Source: Sporolactobacillus sp. THM7-4
GTDB taxonomy: Bacteria > Bacillota > Bacilli > Bacillales > Sporolactobacillaceae
Reading direction: 5' to 3'
Assembly (NCBI RefSeq): GCF_004153165.1
Contig: NZ_SEMD01000016.1
Location: 1-64,000, forward strand
DNA length: 64,000 nucleotides
The notes beneath the pieces are model-generated. The model saw only the letters and a list, made by a program, of their open reading frames with translations, was not told the DNA's origin and did no database searches. Positions 51,798 through 60,245 of the stretch are shown piece by piece. The first letter of the stretch is position 1, and every line of letters begins with the position of its first letter. The position numbers and the translations under genes are program-made.

Positions 51798-52043
51798 ATG
51801 TATAATGAAATGTGTTCAAGGTGCAAAAAATTAGTCAATCAGTCGGTTGAGATCAGATGCCATGATGGATCCGTTCACCGCGGAATCCTGACAAGAGTCG
51901 ATGATCGGTTTGCATACATTCAACCGGTCAATCCCGGAGGACTTGATGGCCCGGGCACTTTCGTCTGGGGTTATGTCGGCTGGGGATATCCGATTGCCCT
52001 CGCTTCGATTGCAGCTATTCTCGCAATCGGTTTATTCTGGTAA
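51798..52043 (+). CDS. Small Sm-like-fold membrane-tail protein, paralogue of the 49.6-kb gene
   Basis: 81 residues. LVNQSVEIRCHDGSVHRGILTRVDDRFAYIQPV aligns with the N-terminal half of the protein at 49564-49929 (CxxLxNQxVEIxCxDGxVHxGIxxxVDxxxxY). GPGTFVWGYVGW follows in the place of NPGTFIYGPGP. The C-terminus is one hydrophobic helix (ALASIAAILAIGLFW) instead of the Gly/Tyr tail. Function unknown. Its ribosome site AAGGAAAGGGAAGAAACG is strong. It lies on the opposite side of the ABC-F gene from its paralogue. Confidence 0.75.
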   Translation: MYNEMCSRCKKLVNQSVEIRCHDGSVHRGILTRVDDRFAYIQPVNPGGLDGPGTFVWGYVGWGYPIALASIAAILAIGLFW

Positions 52044-52069
52044 ATGGAGAGCAATGGTTGAATTAGAGA

Positions 52070-52112
52070 AAAAGACCGGAGTTTCTTATGAGAGAAGCTC
52101 CGGTCTTTTTTC
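52070..52112 (+). terminator. Terminator upstream of zur
   Basis: AAAGACCGGAG and CTCCGGTCTTT with flanking TTTCT/AGAA pairs, then T6. It belongs to the small gene at 51798. Confidence 0.85.
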
Positions 52113-52233
52113 GCGGACATTCTCGATTAAAATAGAAGCATTTATTACTGTCCTTTCGAATTAAATGTTGTTATGCTATTTATAAGTCAAAGGATCAGGG
52201 CTGTGCCGGTTGTATGGGAGAGGGGTGCAGGAT

Positions 52234-52713
52234 ATGAACAAGCATGAAGCGCTGACTTTACTAAAAGCGAAAGGTTACAAACATACGGATAAACGCGAGG
52301 ATATTCTGGAACTGTTCGAGGAGAGGGATGGATATCTTTCAGCGAGGGAAATCCAGACTTTGCTGAAAGACGATTATCCAGGGCTGAGTTTCGATACAAT
52401 ATACAGAAACCTGTCTTTGTTTGAGGATTTGATGATACTTGAAGAAACTGAACTGGACGGAGAAAAAATGTTCCAGTTTCATTGTACAGAACATCATCAT
52501 CATCACCTGATCTGTCTACGGTGCGGGAAAACAAAAACAATTGAAGTCTGCCCAATGAAGGATCTCTCGAAGATTGATCCTGAATTTCAGGTGACAGGCC
52601 ACAAGTTTGAAGTATATGGTTATTGTAAGACATGCAGGAAAGCGATGAACAGCCGCGAGAGCGATCAGGAAAAACGCTCCGGCCGTGCTGCTGATGCTGT
52701 CTATGAGAGTTGA
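52234..52713 (+). CDS. zur: Zinc uptake regulator Zur (Fur family)
   Basis: 159 residues, Fur-family zinc-responsive repressor. Near-exact Bacillus Zur blocks: LKAKGYKHTDKREDILELF, DDYPGLSFDTIYRNLSL, HHHHHLICLRCGKTK, VTGHKFEVYGYCKTCRK. Structural zinc is held by CLRC and CKTC, and the regulatory His cluster is intact. Start ATG 52234 with GCAGGAT upstream; the longer frame is rejected. It controls zinc uptake genes elsewhere; no Zur box was found in this window. Confidence 0.92.
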   Translation: MNKHEALTLLKAKGYKHTDKREDILELFEERDGYLSAREIQTLLKDDYPGLSFDTIYRNLSLFEDLMILEETELDGEKMFQFHCTEHHHHHLICLRCGKTKTIEVCPMKDLSKIDPEFQVTGHKFEVYGYCKTCRKAMNSRESDQEKRSGRAADAVYES

Positions 52714-52737
52714 TCGGTTGAAAAATGAAAGAAACCG

Positions 52738-52797
52738 AGCCTTTTTCCAGAAAAGGCGCAATCTCAAGTCTTTGCGCGAACGGCAAGGCTTTTTTTC
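52738..52797 (+). terminator. Terminator after zur with a nested helix
   Basis: Outer arms AGCCTT (52738-52743) and AAGGCT (52785-52790), inner stem GCGCAA/TTGCGC (52756-52761, 52772-52777), then T7. A competing CCTTTT/AAAAGG stem shares the first arm, so this could also act as an attenuator. The rest of the gap to 53080 holds only the promoter listed next. Confidence 0.6.
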
Positions 52798-52872
52798 TAT
52801 GATCCGATCGGATGAGCGATGAAATGTGTGGATGAAAATTGTAACAAGACTGAAACAAAAGACCGAATCTGC

Positions 52873-52901
52873 TTGTCTTCCATTTATAATGAAGGTATGA
52901 T
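52873..52901 (+). promoter_or_regulatory. Promoter of the ykf operon
   Basis: TTGTCT (52873-52878), 17-nt spacer, TATGAT (52896-52901). Confidence 0.65.
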
Positions 52902-53080
52902 AGTATTGTCATTTTTTGAAAAATAAGCTTTTGAGCATTAAGCGGTTCCCTGGCCATGTCTGAAACAACAAAGTCTGATAGCCAAAGTGAAAGAGACAAA
53001 TAGAGAAAGGATTCGGATGATCGCTCGAATCTGCCTTTTGCCGGTATGAAAGGCTTGACCTGAGGAGAGGATGACACAAA

Positions 53081-54001
53081 ATGATTATTCCGGAACGGCT
53101 AAATGAAGGAGATACAATCGGGGTGATTAGTCCCGCAAGCCCCCCCAATCTGCAGCATCTGAGCCATGGAGCTGAATGGCTCAATCAACTCGGCTTTCGT
53201 GTGAAGAGCGGAAATCACACGGACTATGCTTCCGGCTATCTGGCTGGTTCTGATGAGGAACGTCTGGAAGACTTTCATCAGATGTTTGCAGACGATGAGG
53301 TCAAGGCGATTGTCTGTTCCCGGGGCGGATATGGAAGTGCGCGCTTTGTTGATCAGATCGATTTTGACTTCATTCGCAGACACCCGAAAATTTTCTGGGG
53401 ATATAGTGATATCACTTACTTGCACACCGCCATCCGCCAGAAAACCGGACTGGTCACTTTTCATGGGCCAATGCTCGCTTCAGACTTCGGACTTCCCGAT
53501 GTACCGATTCTGTCCAAACAGTTGTTTTCGCAACTGTTTCAACCGACACCATTAAGGTATGACGAACATGTTTCAAAACTTAACGTGTTGAGCGGTGGAT
53601 CGGCAGAAGGCACTCTCGTCGGAGGAAATCTGTCGCTTCTTGTCAGTTCGCTTGGGACCCCGTTCGAAATTGATACAAAGAATAAACTGCTTTTAATAGA
53701 AGATATCGGGGAGCAGCCGTATCGTGTGGACAATATGCTTAATCAGCTCCGTCTTGCCGGAAAATTGAAACAGGCTTCTGGCTTTGTCATCGGTGATTTC
53801 CGATTAGATGACTCTCAGAATGAAGAAACCGCCCGATTATTCGATGAAGTCCTGAGAACATATCTCGGAGATAAAAACAAACCGGCGATGAGCGGATTCC
53901 TGATCGGACATTGCCAGCCGCACTTCGCGGTACCGCTTGGAACGGAAGCGTTACTCGATACAGAAAGAAAACAACTATGGATTCAGCCTGGAATTCGCTA
54001 G
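53081..54001 (+). CDS. ykfA: LD-carboxypeptidase (S66 family), YkfA
   Basis: 306 residues, serine peptidase S66 (LdcA/MccF fold), which removes the terminal D-Ala from muropeptide tetrapeptides. Nucleophile Ser in CSRGGYGSARF (about 86-96 region), WGYSDITYLH, FHGPML, GTLVGGNLSLLVSSLGTPFEID, LLIEDIGEQPYRVDNML, and a final His in FLIGHCQPHFAVPLG. Start ATG with GAGGAGAGGATG upstream. First gene of ykfABC, 9 nt before ykfB, for import-linked wall-peptide recycling. Confidence 0.93.
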   Translation: MIIPERLNEGDTIGVISPASPPNLQHLSHGAEWLNQLGFRVKSGNHTDYASGYLAGSDEERLEDFHQMFADDEVKAIVCSRGGYGSARFVDQIDFDFIRRHPKIFWGYSDITYLHTAIRQKTGLVTFHGPMLASDFGLPDVPILSKQLFSQLFQPTPLRYDEHVSKLNVLSGGSAEGTLVGGNLSLLVSSLGTPFEIDTKNKLLLIEDIGEQPYRVDNMLNQLRLAGKLKQASGFVIGDFRLDDSQNEETARLFDEVLRTYLGDKNKPAMSGFLIGHCQPHFAVPLGTEALLDTERKQLWIQPGIR

Positions 54002-54010
54002 GAGGAAAAT

Positions 54011-55099
54011 ATGAAAATAGTTGATATTCAAACGAGGCGGCTTTCGATTCCCCTGATTAAACCGTTTAAGACCGCACTGCGAACAGTGACCGATGCCGAA
54101 AGCGTTGTTGTCTTTGTCACATGTGATGACGGGACGGTTGGCATAGGGGAAGCACCGCCCACGCATGTCATTACGGGTGACAGTCTGGACAGCATCGATT
54201 ATTCAATTATGCACGTCATCCGTCCGTTGATCCTGGGGCTCTCTGTCGAGCAACGGGAGAGAATCGGAGCTGTGATGGAAAAAGCCATTCTTCATAACAC
54301 AAGCGCTAAGGCAGCGCTTGATATTGCTGTCTGGGATTGTCTCGGAAAACACTTGAATATGCCGCTGTATCAGCTTTTGGGTGGGTACACTAATCGTCTG
54401 GAAACAGATTTTACGATCAGTGTTAACGGTCCGGAAGAAATGATCGAAGATGCAAAGTCATGGATCGCGAAAGGATTCGACACCTTAAAGATCAAGGTCG
54501 GCAATTCGACAATCGATGAGGATATCGAACGCGTATCCGGAATCCGCCGTGCAGTCGGCGCTCATGTCAAGCTCAGGCTGGACGCGAATCAAGGATGGAG
54601 CGTCAAAGAAGCCCTCTCGGCAATCAGCAGAATGGAAGATATGGATCTTGGAATCGAGCTGGTTGAACAGCCTGTCCCGGCATGGGATATAGAGGGCCTG
54701 AAACGTGTAACGGACGGTGTACTGACACCGATCATGGCAGATGAGAGCGTCTTCAGTCCTCGCGATGCAGCCCGTCTGTTGGCGATCCGCGGCTGCGACA
54801 TCATCAACATTAAACTCATGAAAGCCGGGGGAATTTCCGGAGCGGAGAAAATTAACGCGCTGGCGGAAACTTATGGTGTGGAGTGTATGGTCGGCTGTAT
54901 GATTGAATCAAAGATTTCGGTTACCGCTGCCTGTCATTTTGCGGCTGCTAAGAAGAACATCACTCGCTGTGATTTTGACGCCCCGCTGATGTTTGCCGCC
55001 GATCCGGTTGCCGGAGGAGTCCGTTTTGAACAAAATCAGATATTTCTTCCTGAAGAACCAGGATTAGGAATAAAGGACGTCAGGATCAATAAGGACTGA
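54011..55099 (+). CDS. ykfB: L-Ala-D/L-Glu epimerase, YkfB
   Basis: 362 residues, enolase superfamily dipeptide epimerase. N-terminal capping domain, then a TIM barrel. The acid-base Lys of the KxK motif is in DTLKIKVG, metal ligands are in RLDANQGW, ELVEQP and MADESVF, and the opposite Lys is in NIKLMKAGG. It converts L-Ala-D-Glu from muropeptides to the L-L form. Start ATG has AGGAGG upstream. Second gene of the operon. Confidence 0.94.
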   Translation: MKIVDIQTRRLSIPLIKPFKTALRTVTDAESVVVFVTCDDGTVGIGEAPPTHVITGDSLDSIDYSIMHVIRPLILGLSVEQRERIGAVMEKAILHNTSAKAALDIAVWDCLGKHLNMPLYQLLGGYTNRLETDFTISVNGPEEMIEDAKSWIAKGFDTLKIKVGNSTIDEDIERVSGIRRAVGAHVKLRLDANQGWSVKEALSAISRMEDMDLGIELVEQPVPAWDIEGLKRVTDGVLTPIMADESVFSPRDAARLLAIRGCDIINIKLMKAGGISGAEKINALAETYGVECMVGCMIESKISVTAACHFAAAKKNITRCDFDAPLMFAADPVAGGVRFEQNQIFLPEEPGLGIKDVRINKD

Positions 55100-55119
55100 T
55101 TGTATGGGGGTGGAAGAAA

Positions 55120-56025
55120 GTGAACAGGAAAAGAGTGGCGGTTCCCGTCTTAACGGTTTGGACAGATCCGGATTCCGTTCGTGATGTCGATTTGCCGGCG
55201 GTAGGCCGGGATGCAGATATCGCCGGATGGCTTGCCGGGATGAGCAGGGAGGAAAATATCGCTTTATGTCGTGAAAAGAGGGTACAGACTCAGGTCTTAT
55301 TCGGGGATGAAGTGATCGTCGATGAGATTCGTGGAGACTGGGCGAAAATCGTCGTTCCGTTACAGGCTTCGTCCAGGGATTCCCGTGGTTACCCCGGGTG
55401 GGCTCCGACCGTACAGCTTGTCAGTGGTGCATCTCCTTTTCGTAACCGGGAACAGGTTATGGTTCAGAGCAAGATAGCCCCTTTTTTTAGCGAAAAGAAT
55501 GAACATCTGCTCGATTTAAGTTTTGTTACAACTCTTTCGATATTAGAGGAAGAAAAAGACCGAGTAAAGGTAGACAGTCCGATCGGTCCGGGGTATCTGT
55601 TGCGTAAAGATATTATTTTTTGTGACAGGCAGCAGCCTTCGGACGGTCAGGAAATTGTTAAAAATGCCAGACGTTTCATGGATCTTCCTTACTTGTGGGC
55701 CGGTATGAGTGCGTACGGCTATGACTGCTCCGGGTTCAGTTATTCGATGCTCCGAGCGTGCGGCTTCCTGATTCCGCGTGACGCGGATGATCAGTCTGAA
55801 AACGGAGAAGAGATCGATCTGCAGGAAAAGCTGCCCGGTGATTTGCTTTATTTTGCTTATGAAGAAGGAAAGGGTTATGTCCACCATGTCGGAATCTACG
55901 CCGGTGACGGTAAAATGATTCACTCTCCGACACCCGGGGAAAAAGTCAGTCTTACAGCACTTGCCGGTACAAAATTCGAGAAAGAGTTGTGTACGGTCAG
56001 ACGTTATTGGCGGAAAGCTGAATGA
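55120..56025 (+). CDS. ykfC: Gamma-D-glutamyl-L-diamino acid endopeptidase (NlpC/P60), YkfC
   Basis: 301 residues. Two SH3-like domains (about 1-165) precede an NlpC/P60 domain with Cys in YDCSGFSYSML, His in YVHHVGIYAG and a distal His in MIHSPTPGEK. It cleaves the gamma-D-Glu-diamino acid bond of recycled muropeptides in the cytosol; no signal peptide is present. GTG start 55120 with GGGGGTGG upstream. The next gene's ATG lies 70 nt after its stop. Confidence 0.93.
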   Translation: MNRKRVAVPVLTVWTDPDSVRDVDLPAVGRDADIAGWLAGMSREENIALCREKRVQTQVLFGDEVIVDEIRGDWAKIVVPLQASSRDSRGYPGWAPTVQLVSGASPFRNREQVMVQSKIAPFFSEKNEHLLDLSFVTTLSILEEEKDRVKVDSPIGPGYLLRKDIIFCDRQQPSDGQEIVKNARRFMDLPYLWAGMSAYGYDCSGFSYSMLRACGFLIPRDADDQSENGEEIDLQEKLPGDLLYFAYEEGKGYVHHVGIYAGDGKMIHSPTPGEKVSLTALAGTKFEKELCTVRRYWRKAE

Positions 56026-56095
56026 TTGGCCATTTGAACCCGAACACGTCCATTCATTCAGAAATTATCTTCATACCGGGAAAAGGAGGCACTCA

Positions 56096-56956
56096 ATGGG
56101 CTTACTGAAAGAAGAATTCATCAATAAGCTGAAATCTCTGACCGAGCCATTAGGTGATCAGATTGCCATTGCTGCCGAAGGTTCAGACGGTTTCCGATTC
56201 CTTTATAATGAATCAGTTCCAATGCTTTCGGCAAGCCTGATTAAACTTCCTGTTTTGTTGTACGTCTATGACCAGGCGAAAATCGATCGGTCGATTCTGA
56301 AGAAGACGATCGTCCTTCGTAACCACGAGATTGTCGGAGGATCAGGCGTGCTGCAAATCCTCAGCGGGCGGGAATGGTCTGTTCGTGATCTCCTCGCCCT
56401 GATGATTAACGTCTCCGATAATACAGCGACCAATCTCTTAATAGAAGAATTCGGGATTCGTCCGATTCAGCAATGGGTCCGGGAACACGGCTATAAAGAA
56501 ACAACGCTCGAACGAAAAATGATGGATACAGCCGCTGAAGACGCTGGCAAAAGAAATCTGATCAGCGCCCGTGACGCCTGTCAGGCCATCAGGACCCTGT
56601 TTTCTGATCAAAAAGCCTATCCGGATGAAATCAAGTCCTGGTTTCTCCATCAGCAATTTCGCGGCAAACTTCCGGGACTGATTGATGAAGTTCCGAATCC
56701 TGTTTCCGTGTATAATAAAACGGGAGAGATGGAGGAAATTGATCACGACGCCGCTTTTTTTTCCTATAAATCGAGCAGTATGTCCATTGCCGTTCTCACA
56801 AGCGGTGTGAAGGACAGACAAATAGCGCTGTCCGTGATTCAGAAGATCGGAAAAAGCGTTTCGGATTACCTGATTCAATCCGAAGAGCATCAGGAAGATA
56901 TCTCTTCCTTTTCCGATCATGGCGTGTTGATTGACAAACAATCCCATCTGTCCTAA
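56096..56956 (+). CDS. Serine hydrolase with class A beta-lactamase fold, cytosolic
   Basis: 286 residues. The penicillin-binding/beta-lactamase motifs are present: SxxK as SLIK (SASLIKLP, about 43-49), SDN (NVSDNTATNLL), and KTG (YNKTGEME). The Glu166 Omega-loop motif is not obvious. There is no signal peptide, unlike secreted beta-lactamases. Start ATG 56096 follows AAAGGAGG; the longer frame overlapping ykfC is rejected. Being last in the ykf operon, it probably acts as a cytosolic esterase or peptidase in muropeptide recycling (inference). Confidence 0.85.
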   Translation: MGLLKEEFINKLKSLTEPLGDQIAIAAEGSDGFRFLYNESVPMLSASLIKLPVLLYVYDQAKIDRSILKKTIVLRNHEIVGGSGVLQILSGREWSVRDLLALMINVSDNTATNLLIEEFGIRPIQQWVREHGYKETTLERKMMDTAAEDAGKRNLISARDACQAIRTLFSDQKAYPDEIKSWFLHQQFRGKLPGLIDEVPNPVSVYNKTGEMEEIDHDAAFFSYKSSSMSIAVLTSGVKDRQIALSVIQKIGKSVSDYLIQSEEHQEDISSFSDHGVLIDKQSHLS

Positions 56957-57276
56957 AATAAAACAAAATGGTTTGCGAACGGTTGTCAAAGGTAGTGCCT
57001 GATCGAAAGAAGATAAGTCGTGCCTCTCCACATTGAGAGGCCTTTTTTATACTATAAAATTTTTTAAATGCGAACGTGTTTAAGGTATGAAGGAAACACT
57101 ATGGCGCCGGAAGCTAACGAAGTTTCCGGGACCGGTCCGGCTCAAACTATAGGCCATCTGGCGGATCGGTTTGTTATCAGCCGTTTATATACGACAAAGC
57201 GGCGGGTCCCGTCCGCGTTAAAAACAAACGCAAACCACGGATTTTCCGCGCAACAGATTCAGGAGGTTTCCATGTT
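56957..57276. other. Intergenic region between the ykf operon and nadE
   Basis: 320 bases: a terminator at 57022-57048, then GC-richer sequence with an open frame that runs into nadE. That frame has no convincing start and no known product, so I do not call it a gene. A CCGGAA/TTCCGG hairpin lies near 57110-57132. Confidence 0.4.
57022..57048 (+). terminator. Terminator of the ykf operon
   Basis: GCCTCTC (57022-57028) pairs with GAGAGGC (57035-57041), followed by T6. Confidence 0.88.
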
Positions 57277-59199
57277 ATGTCAGGAATGAACTTTATCAGA
57301 GTCGCAGCCGCTTGTCCGGTGACCAATGTGGCAGATATCGATTTTAATCTTAAAAATATTAAAGCCTGTATTGATCAGGCGACCAGGCAGCATGCAAAAC
57401 TCGTCGTCTTTCCGGAACTCTGCATCACGTCTTATACATGTGCCGATCTTTTTCTGCAGAAACAGCTTCTCGATCAGGCGGTAAACGGATTGGAACAGTT
57501 GTGTTCCTATTCGGTGAATAAGGATATTCTGATTGCTGTCGGTGCTCCGCTGAATTTACAGACACGGGTTTACAACTGTGCCTTCATCATTTTTGAAGGG
57601 CAAATTCTTGGCATTGTCCCAAAAAACTTTATTCCGAATTATGAGGAATTTTATGAACGCCGCTGGTTTACTTCCGGTAAAGGGGTCATCGATGAAAAAG
57701 TTGATCTCTCGTTTCAGAAAGACATTCCATTTGGTATTAATTTGCTTTTCGGTTACGGACCGTATCAATTCGGATTCGAGATTTGCGAGGATTTATGGAG
57801 CGTCATTCCGCCAAGCAGTTACCTTAGTTTGAGCGGAGCCAATATCATCGGCAATTTATCGGCATCTAACGAGGTGGTGAGCAAATCCGATTATAGAAAG
57901 CAATTGGTCGAATCACAGAGTGCCAAATGCATGGCTTCATATGTATATTCCGGGACAGGGGTTTATGAATCGTCGACGGATGTCGTTTTCGGCGGTGAAT
58001 TGCTGATCTCTGAAAATGGAAATATGCTCCGGGAGAACAATCGGTTCCAAAGAGAAAACGAAGTGATTACCTCAATAATCGATACGGACCGGCTGAACCT
58101 GCAGCGAATCAAGAATATAAGTTTCAGGGAAGCGACATCAATCGTTCCATGGAAGATACGCCATATACCCTTTACATTTAAACATGATGATTATGGTGTG
58201 TTCGACCGCGAAATCCCGAAACATCCATTCGTTCCGGCTAATGAAGTGATGAGGGAACAAAGATGCCGTGAGATTTTCAATATTCAGACAGCTGCACTCG
58301 CCAAAAGAATGGGACACACAGGTCTGAAAAAAGCGGTAATCGGCATTTCTGGCGGCCTTGATTCAACACTTGCCCTGCTCGTCATTGTAAAAACGATGGA
58401 TATGCTTAAGATAGCGCGTGAAAACATCATTACGGTGACATTGCCGGGGTTCGGCACGACTGACAGGACGTACAATAATGCGGTGGAATTGTGCAAGAGT
58501 CTTGGAACCGATTTTCGGGAAATCAGTATCGTTGCCGCTGCGCTTCAGCATTTCAAAGACATTGGTCACGATCCGGACATTCATGATGTCACATATGAGA
58601 ATGTTCAGGCTCGGGAACGGACGCAGATCCTGATGGATATTGCCAATAAAGAGGGCGGCCTTGTAATCGGTACAGGCGACCTGTCGGAACTTGCCCTCGG
58701 ATGGAGTACGTATAACGGGGATCACATGTCGATGTATGCGGTGAACTGTTCTGTACCGAAAACCCTTGTCCGCTATCTGGTCGGTTCTGCGGCACAGGAC
58801 GAATCATTTGAAGACATATCAAAGATTTTGCTTGATGTACTCGATACGCCCGTTACACCTGAACTGCTTCCAAAAGACGGGGACGGGAAAATTGCCCAGA
58901 AAACTGAGGATATCGTCGGACCTTATGAGCTTCACGATTTCTTCCTTTATTATTTTATCAGAAATGAATTTACACCTGATCGGATTCTGTTTCTTGCCAA
59001 AGCAGCCTTTAAGGATCATTATGATGAAAAAACGATCGCGAAATGGCTTAAAGTCTTTATCAGACGATTCTTTACCCAGCAATTCAAGCGATCGGCTATT
59101 CCGGACGGTCCCAAAGTTGGAACGGTCAGTCTTTCGCCCCGCGGGGACTGGCGGATGCCGTCGGATGCAAGTTTTAATCTGTGGTTGAAGGGGCTCTAA
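57277..59199 (+). CDS. nadE: NAD+ synthase, glutamine-dependent
   Basis: 640 residues: N-terminal nitrilase-type amidase (about 1-290) and C-terminal synthetase. Amidase triad Glu in VVFPELCITSY, Lys in GIVPKNFIPNYEEFYE, Cys in FEICEDLWSV. Synthetase P-loop GISGGLDSTLAL. It takes ammonia from glutamine to make NAD+ from deamido-NAD+. The long two-domain form is less common in Bacillus, where a short NH3-dependent NadE is typical. Start ATG 57277, 10 nt after GGAGG. Confidence 0.95.
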   Translation: MSGMNFIRVAAACPVTNVADIDFNLKNIKACIDQATRQHAKLVVFPELCITSYTCADLFLQKQLLDQAVNGLEQLCSYSVNKDILIAVGAPLNLQTRVYNCAFIIFEGQILGIVPKNFIPNYEEFYERRWFTSGKGVIDEKVDLSFQKDIPFGINLLFGYGPYQFGFEICEDLWSVIPPSSYLSLSGANIIGNLSASNEVVSKSDYRKQLVESQSAKCMASYVYSGTGVYESSTDVVFGGELLISENGNMLRENNRFQRENEVITSIIDTDRLNLQRIKNISFREATSIVPWKIRHIPFTFKHDDYGVFDREIPKHPFVPANEVMREQRCREIFNIQTAALAKRMGHTGLKKAVIGISGGLDSTLALLVIVKTMDMLKIARENIITVTLPGFGTTDRTYNNAVELCKSLGTDFREISIVAAALQHFKDIGHDPDIHDVTYENVQARERTQILMDIANKEGGLVIGTGDLSELALGWSTYNGDHMSMYAVNCSVPKTLVRYLVGSAAQDESFEDISKILLDVLDTPVTPELLPKDGDGKIAQKTEDIVGPYELHDFFLYYFIRNEFTPDRILFLAKAAFKDHYDEKTIAKWLKVFIRRFFTQQFKRSAIPDGPKVGTVSLSPRGDWRMPSDASFNLWLKGL

Positions 59200-59249
59200 G
59201 GTGAAAAGGCTGCTGGCCGCGCCGCTTACAAACGAAAAATGATACAGGA

Positions 59250-59276
59250 ATACCCCCCGGCTCTGCCGGGGGGTAT
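59250..59276 (+). terminator. GC-rich hairpin after nadE
   Basis: ATACCCCCCGGC (59250-59261), 3-nt loop, GCCGGGGGGTAT (59265-59276). Very stable, but followed by a weak T-tract. Confidence 0.7.
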
Positions 59277-59346
59277 TATCAGCCCTTAATGGCTGACGAA
59301 AACACAACTTGAAGATAAGTGTGAATGTGGCGATTACCGGTACAGT

Positions 59347-59979
59347 TTAAAGAGCAGAACCGGCTCCGGCCATTTGCGGCTGGCCCTGGCTCGGAGCGTA
59401 CATGTTCGTCATCTGCTGCATATCCTGCTGCGAAAGCTGTGGAACCTGGTAATATTGATGCTTATTCATATATAGAGAAATCTCGTAGGCCATTTCGATA
59501 CAGTTAGGCACGGAAGCGGCAATCACACGGCGTACAACCGGATTTGTTGATTCAAGAGCGGCTATAGTTTTCATGGAAGCAGCTGATTTCGCACAATTAA
59601 GCATCAAACCGGCAATGAATTCATCTGAAATTTCAGCTGGTGATTGCCATGGTTTTTTGGGCTGAGAAGGTTTAATCCCATAGATGAAGTCATTATCCTG
59701 CTTCATCATGTAGGACTCTGTACGTTTCGATGGTTTCTGGCCTGTCCTGAAACATTCACAGGTCAGATTGTATTCTTCCTGGATAAACTGGTATTGCCTG
59801 TCCATCATATTACGCAATTCAGGGTCTTTGACATGCTCGCGCATCAGTAAATACAAATTCATTGTACTGACGCTGCCTGACAACATCTCGTGGACATCAA
59901 AAACTTCATGTCCGCCATGATTCATTTGACCGGATACCTGTCCCGTCTGCATGTTTGGGTTCGTCTGATTTTGCATCAT
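59347..59979 (-). CDS. CotF-family spore coat protein
   Basis: 210 residues, helical. A Met/Gln/Asn-rich start (MMQNQTNPNMQTGQVSGQMN) and tail (PQLSQQDMQQMTNMYAPSQ) surround a central CotF-like four-helix domain: VFDVHEMLSGSVSTMNLYLLMREHVKDPELRNMM, with EYNLTCECF in the second helix. CotF-family proteins are in the outer coat of Bacillus spores. ATG start with AAGGAG upstream. Single gene, convergent with nadE; with tgl it supports sporulation. Confidence 0.85.
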   Translation of the reverse strand: MMQNQTNPNMQTGQVSGQMNHGGHEVFDVHEMLSGSVSTMNLYLLMREHVKDPELRNMMDRQYQFIQEEYNLTCECFRTGQKPSKRTESYMMKQDNDFIYGIKPSQPKKPWQSPAEISDEFIAGLMLNCAKSAASMKTIAALESTNPVVRRVIAASVPNCIEMAYEISLYMNKHQYYQVPQLSQQDMQQMTNMYAPSQGQPQMAGAGSAL

Positions 59980-60245
59980 TTACCTTTTCTCCTTTTGCCC
60001 CGAATTTTAATGACTTCGAAAAGTCGTTTTTAGTATATATTCAGGGCCCGGTTTTATTCATTATGGAGAAATGGTAAACTGACGATTCATCGATCTTTTG
60101 TCCTTGCATTTATAACAGGAAATTGTTTACACTAATGGTGGTCATTCATTCGTTAATGGAGTATGATTATGGACATTTTGTTTGAAACAAAGCAATCTTT
60201 AAGCAATGAGTGATGGCAACGACTTATAATAAGGGGCGTTACAGT

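Noticed and set aside
57068-57289. 73-codon open frame between the ykf operon and nadE
   Set aside because: No credible ribosome site for the first ATG, no recognisable product, and it overlaps the nadE start; probably chance in a GC-richer stretch.
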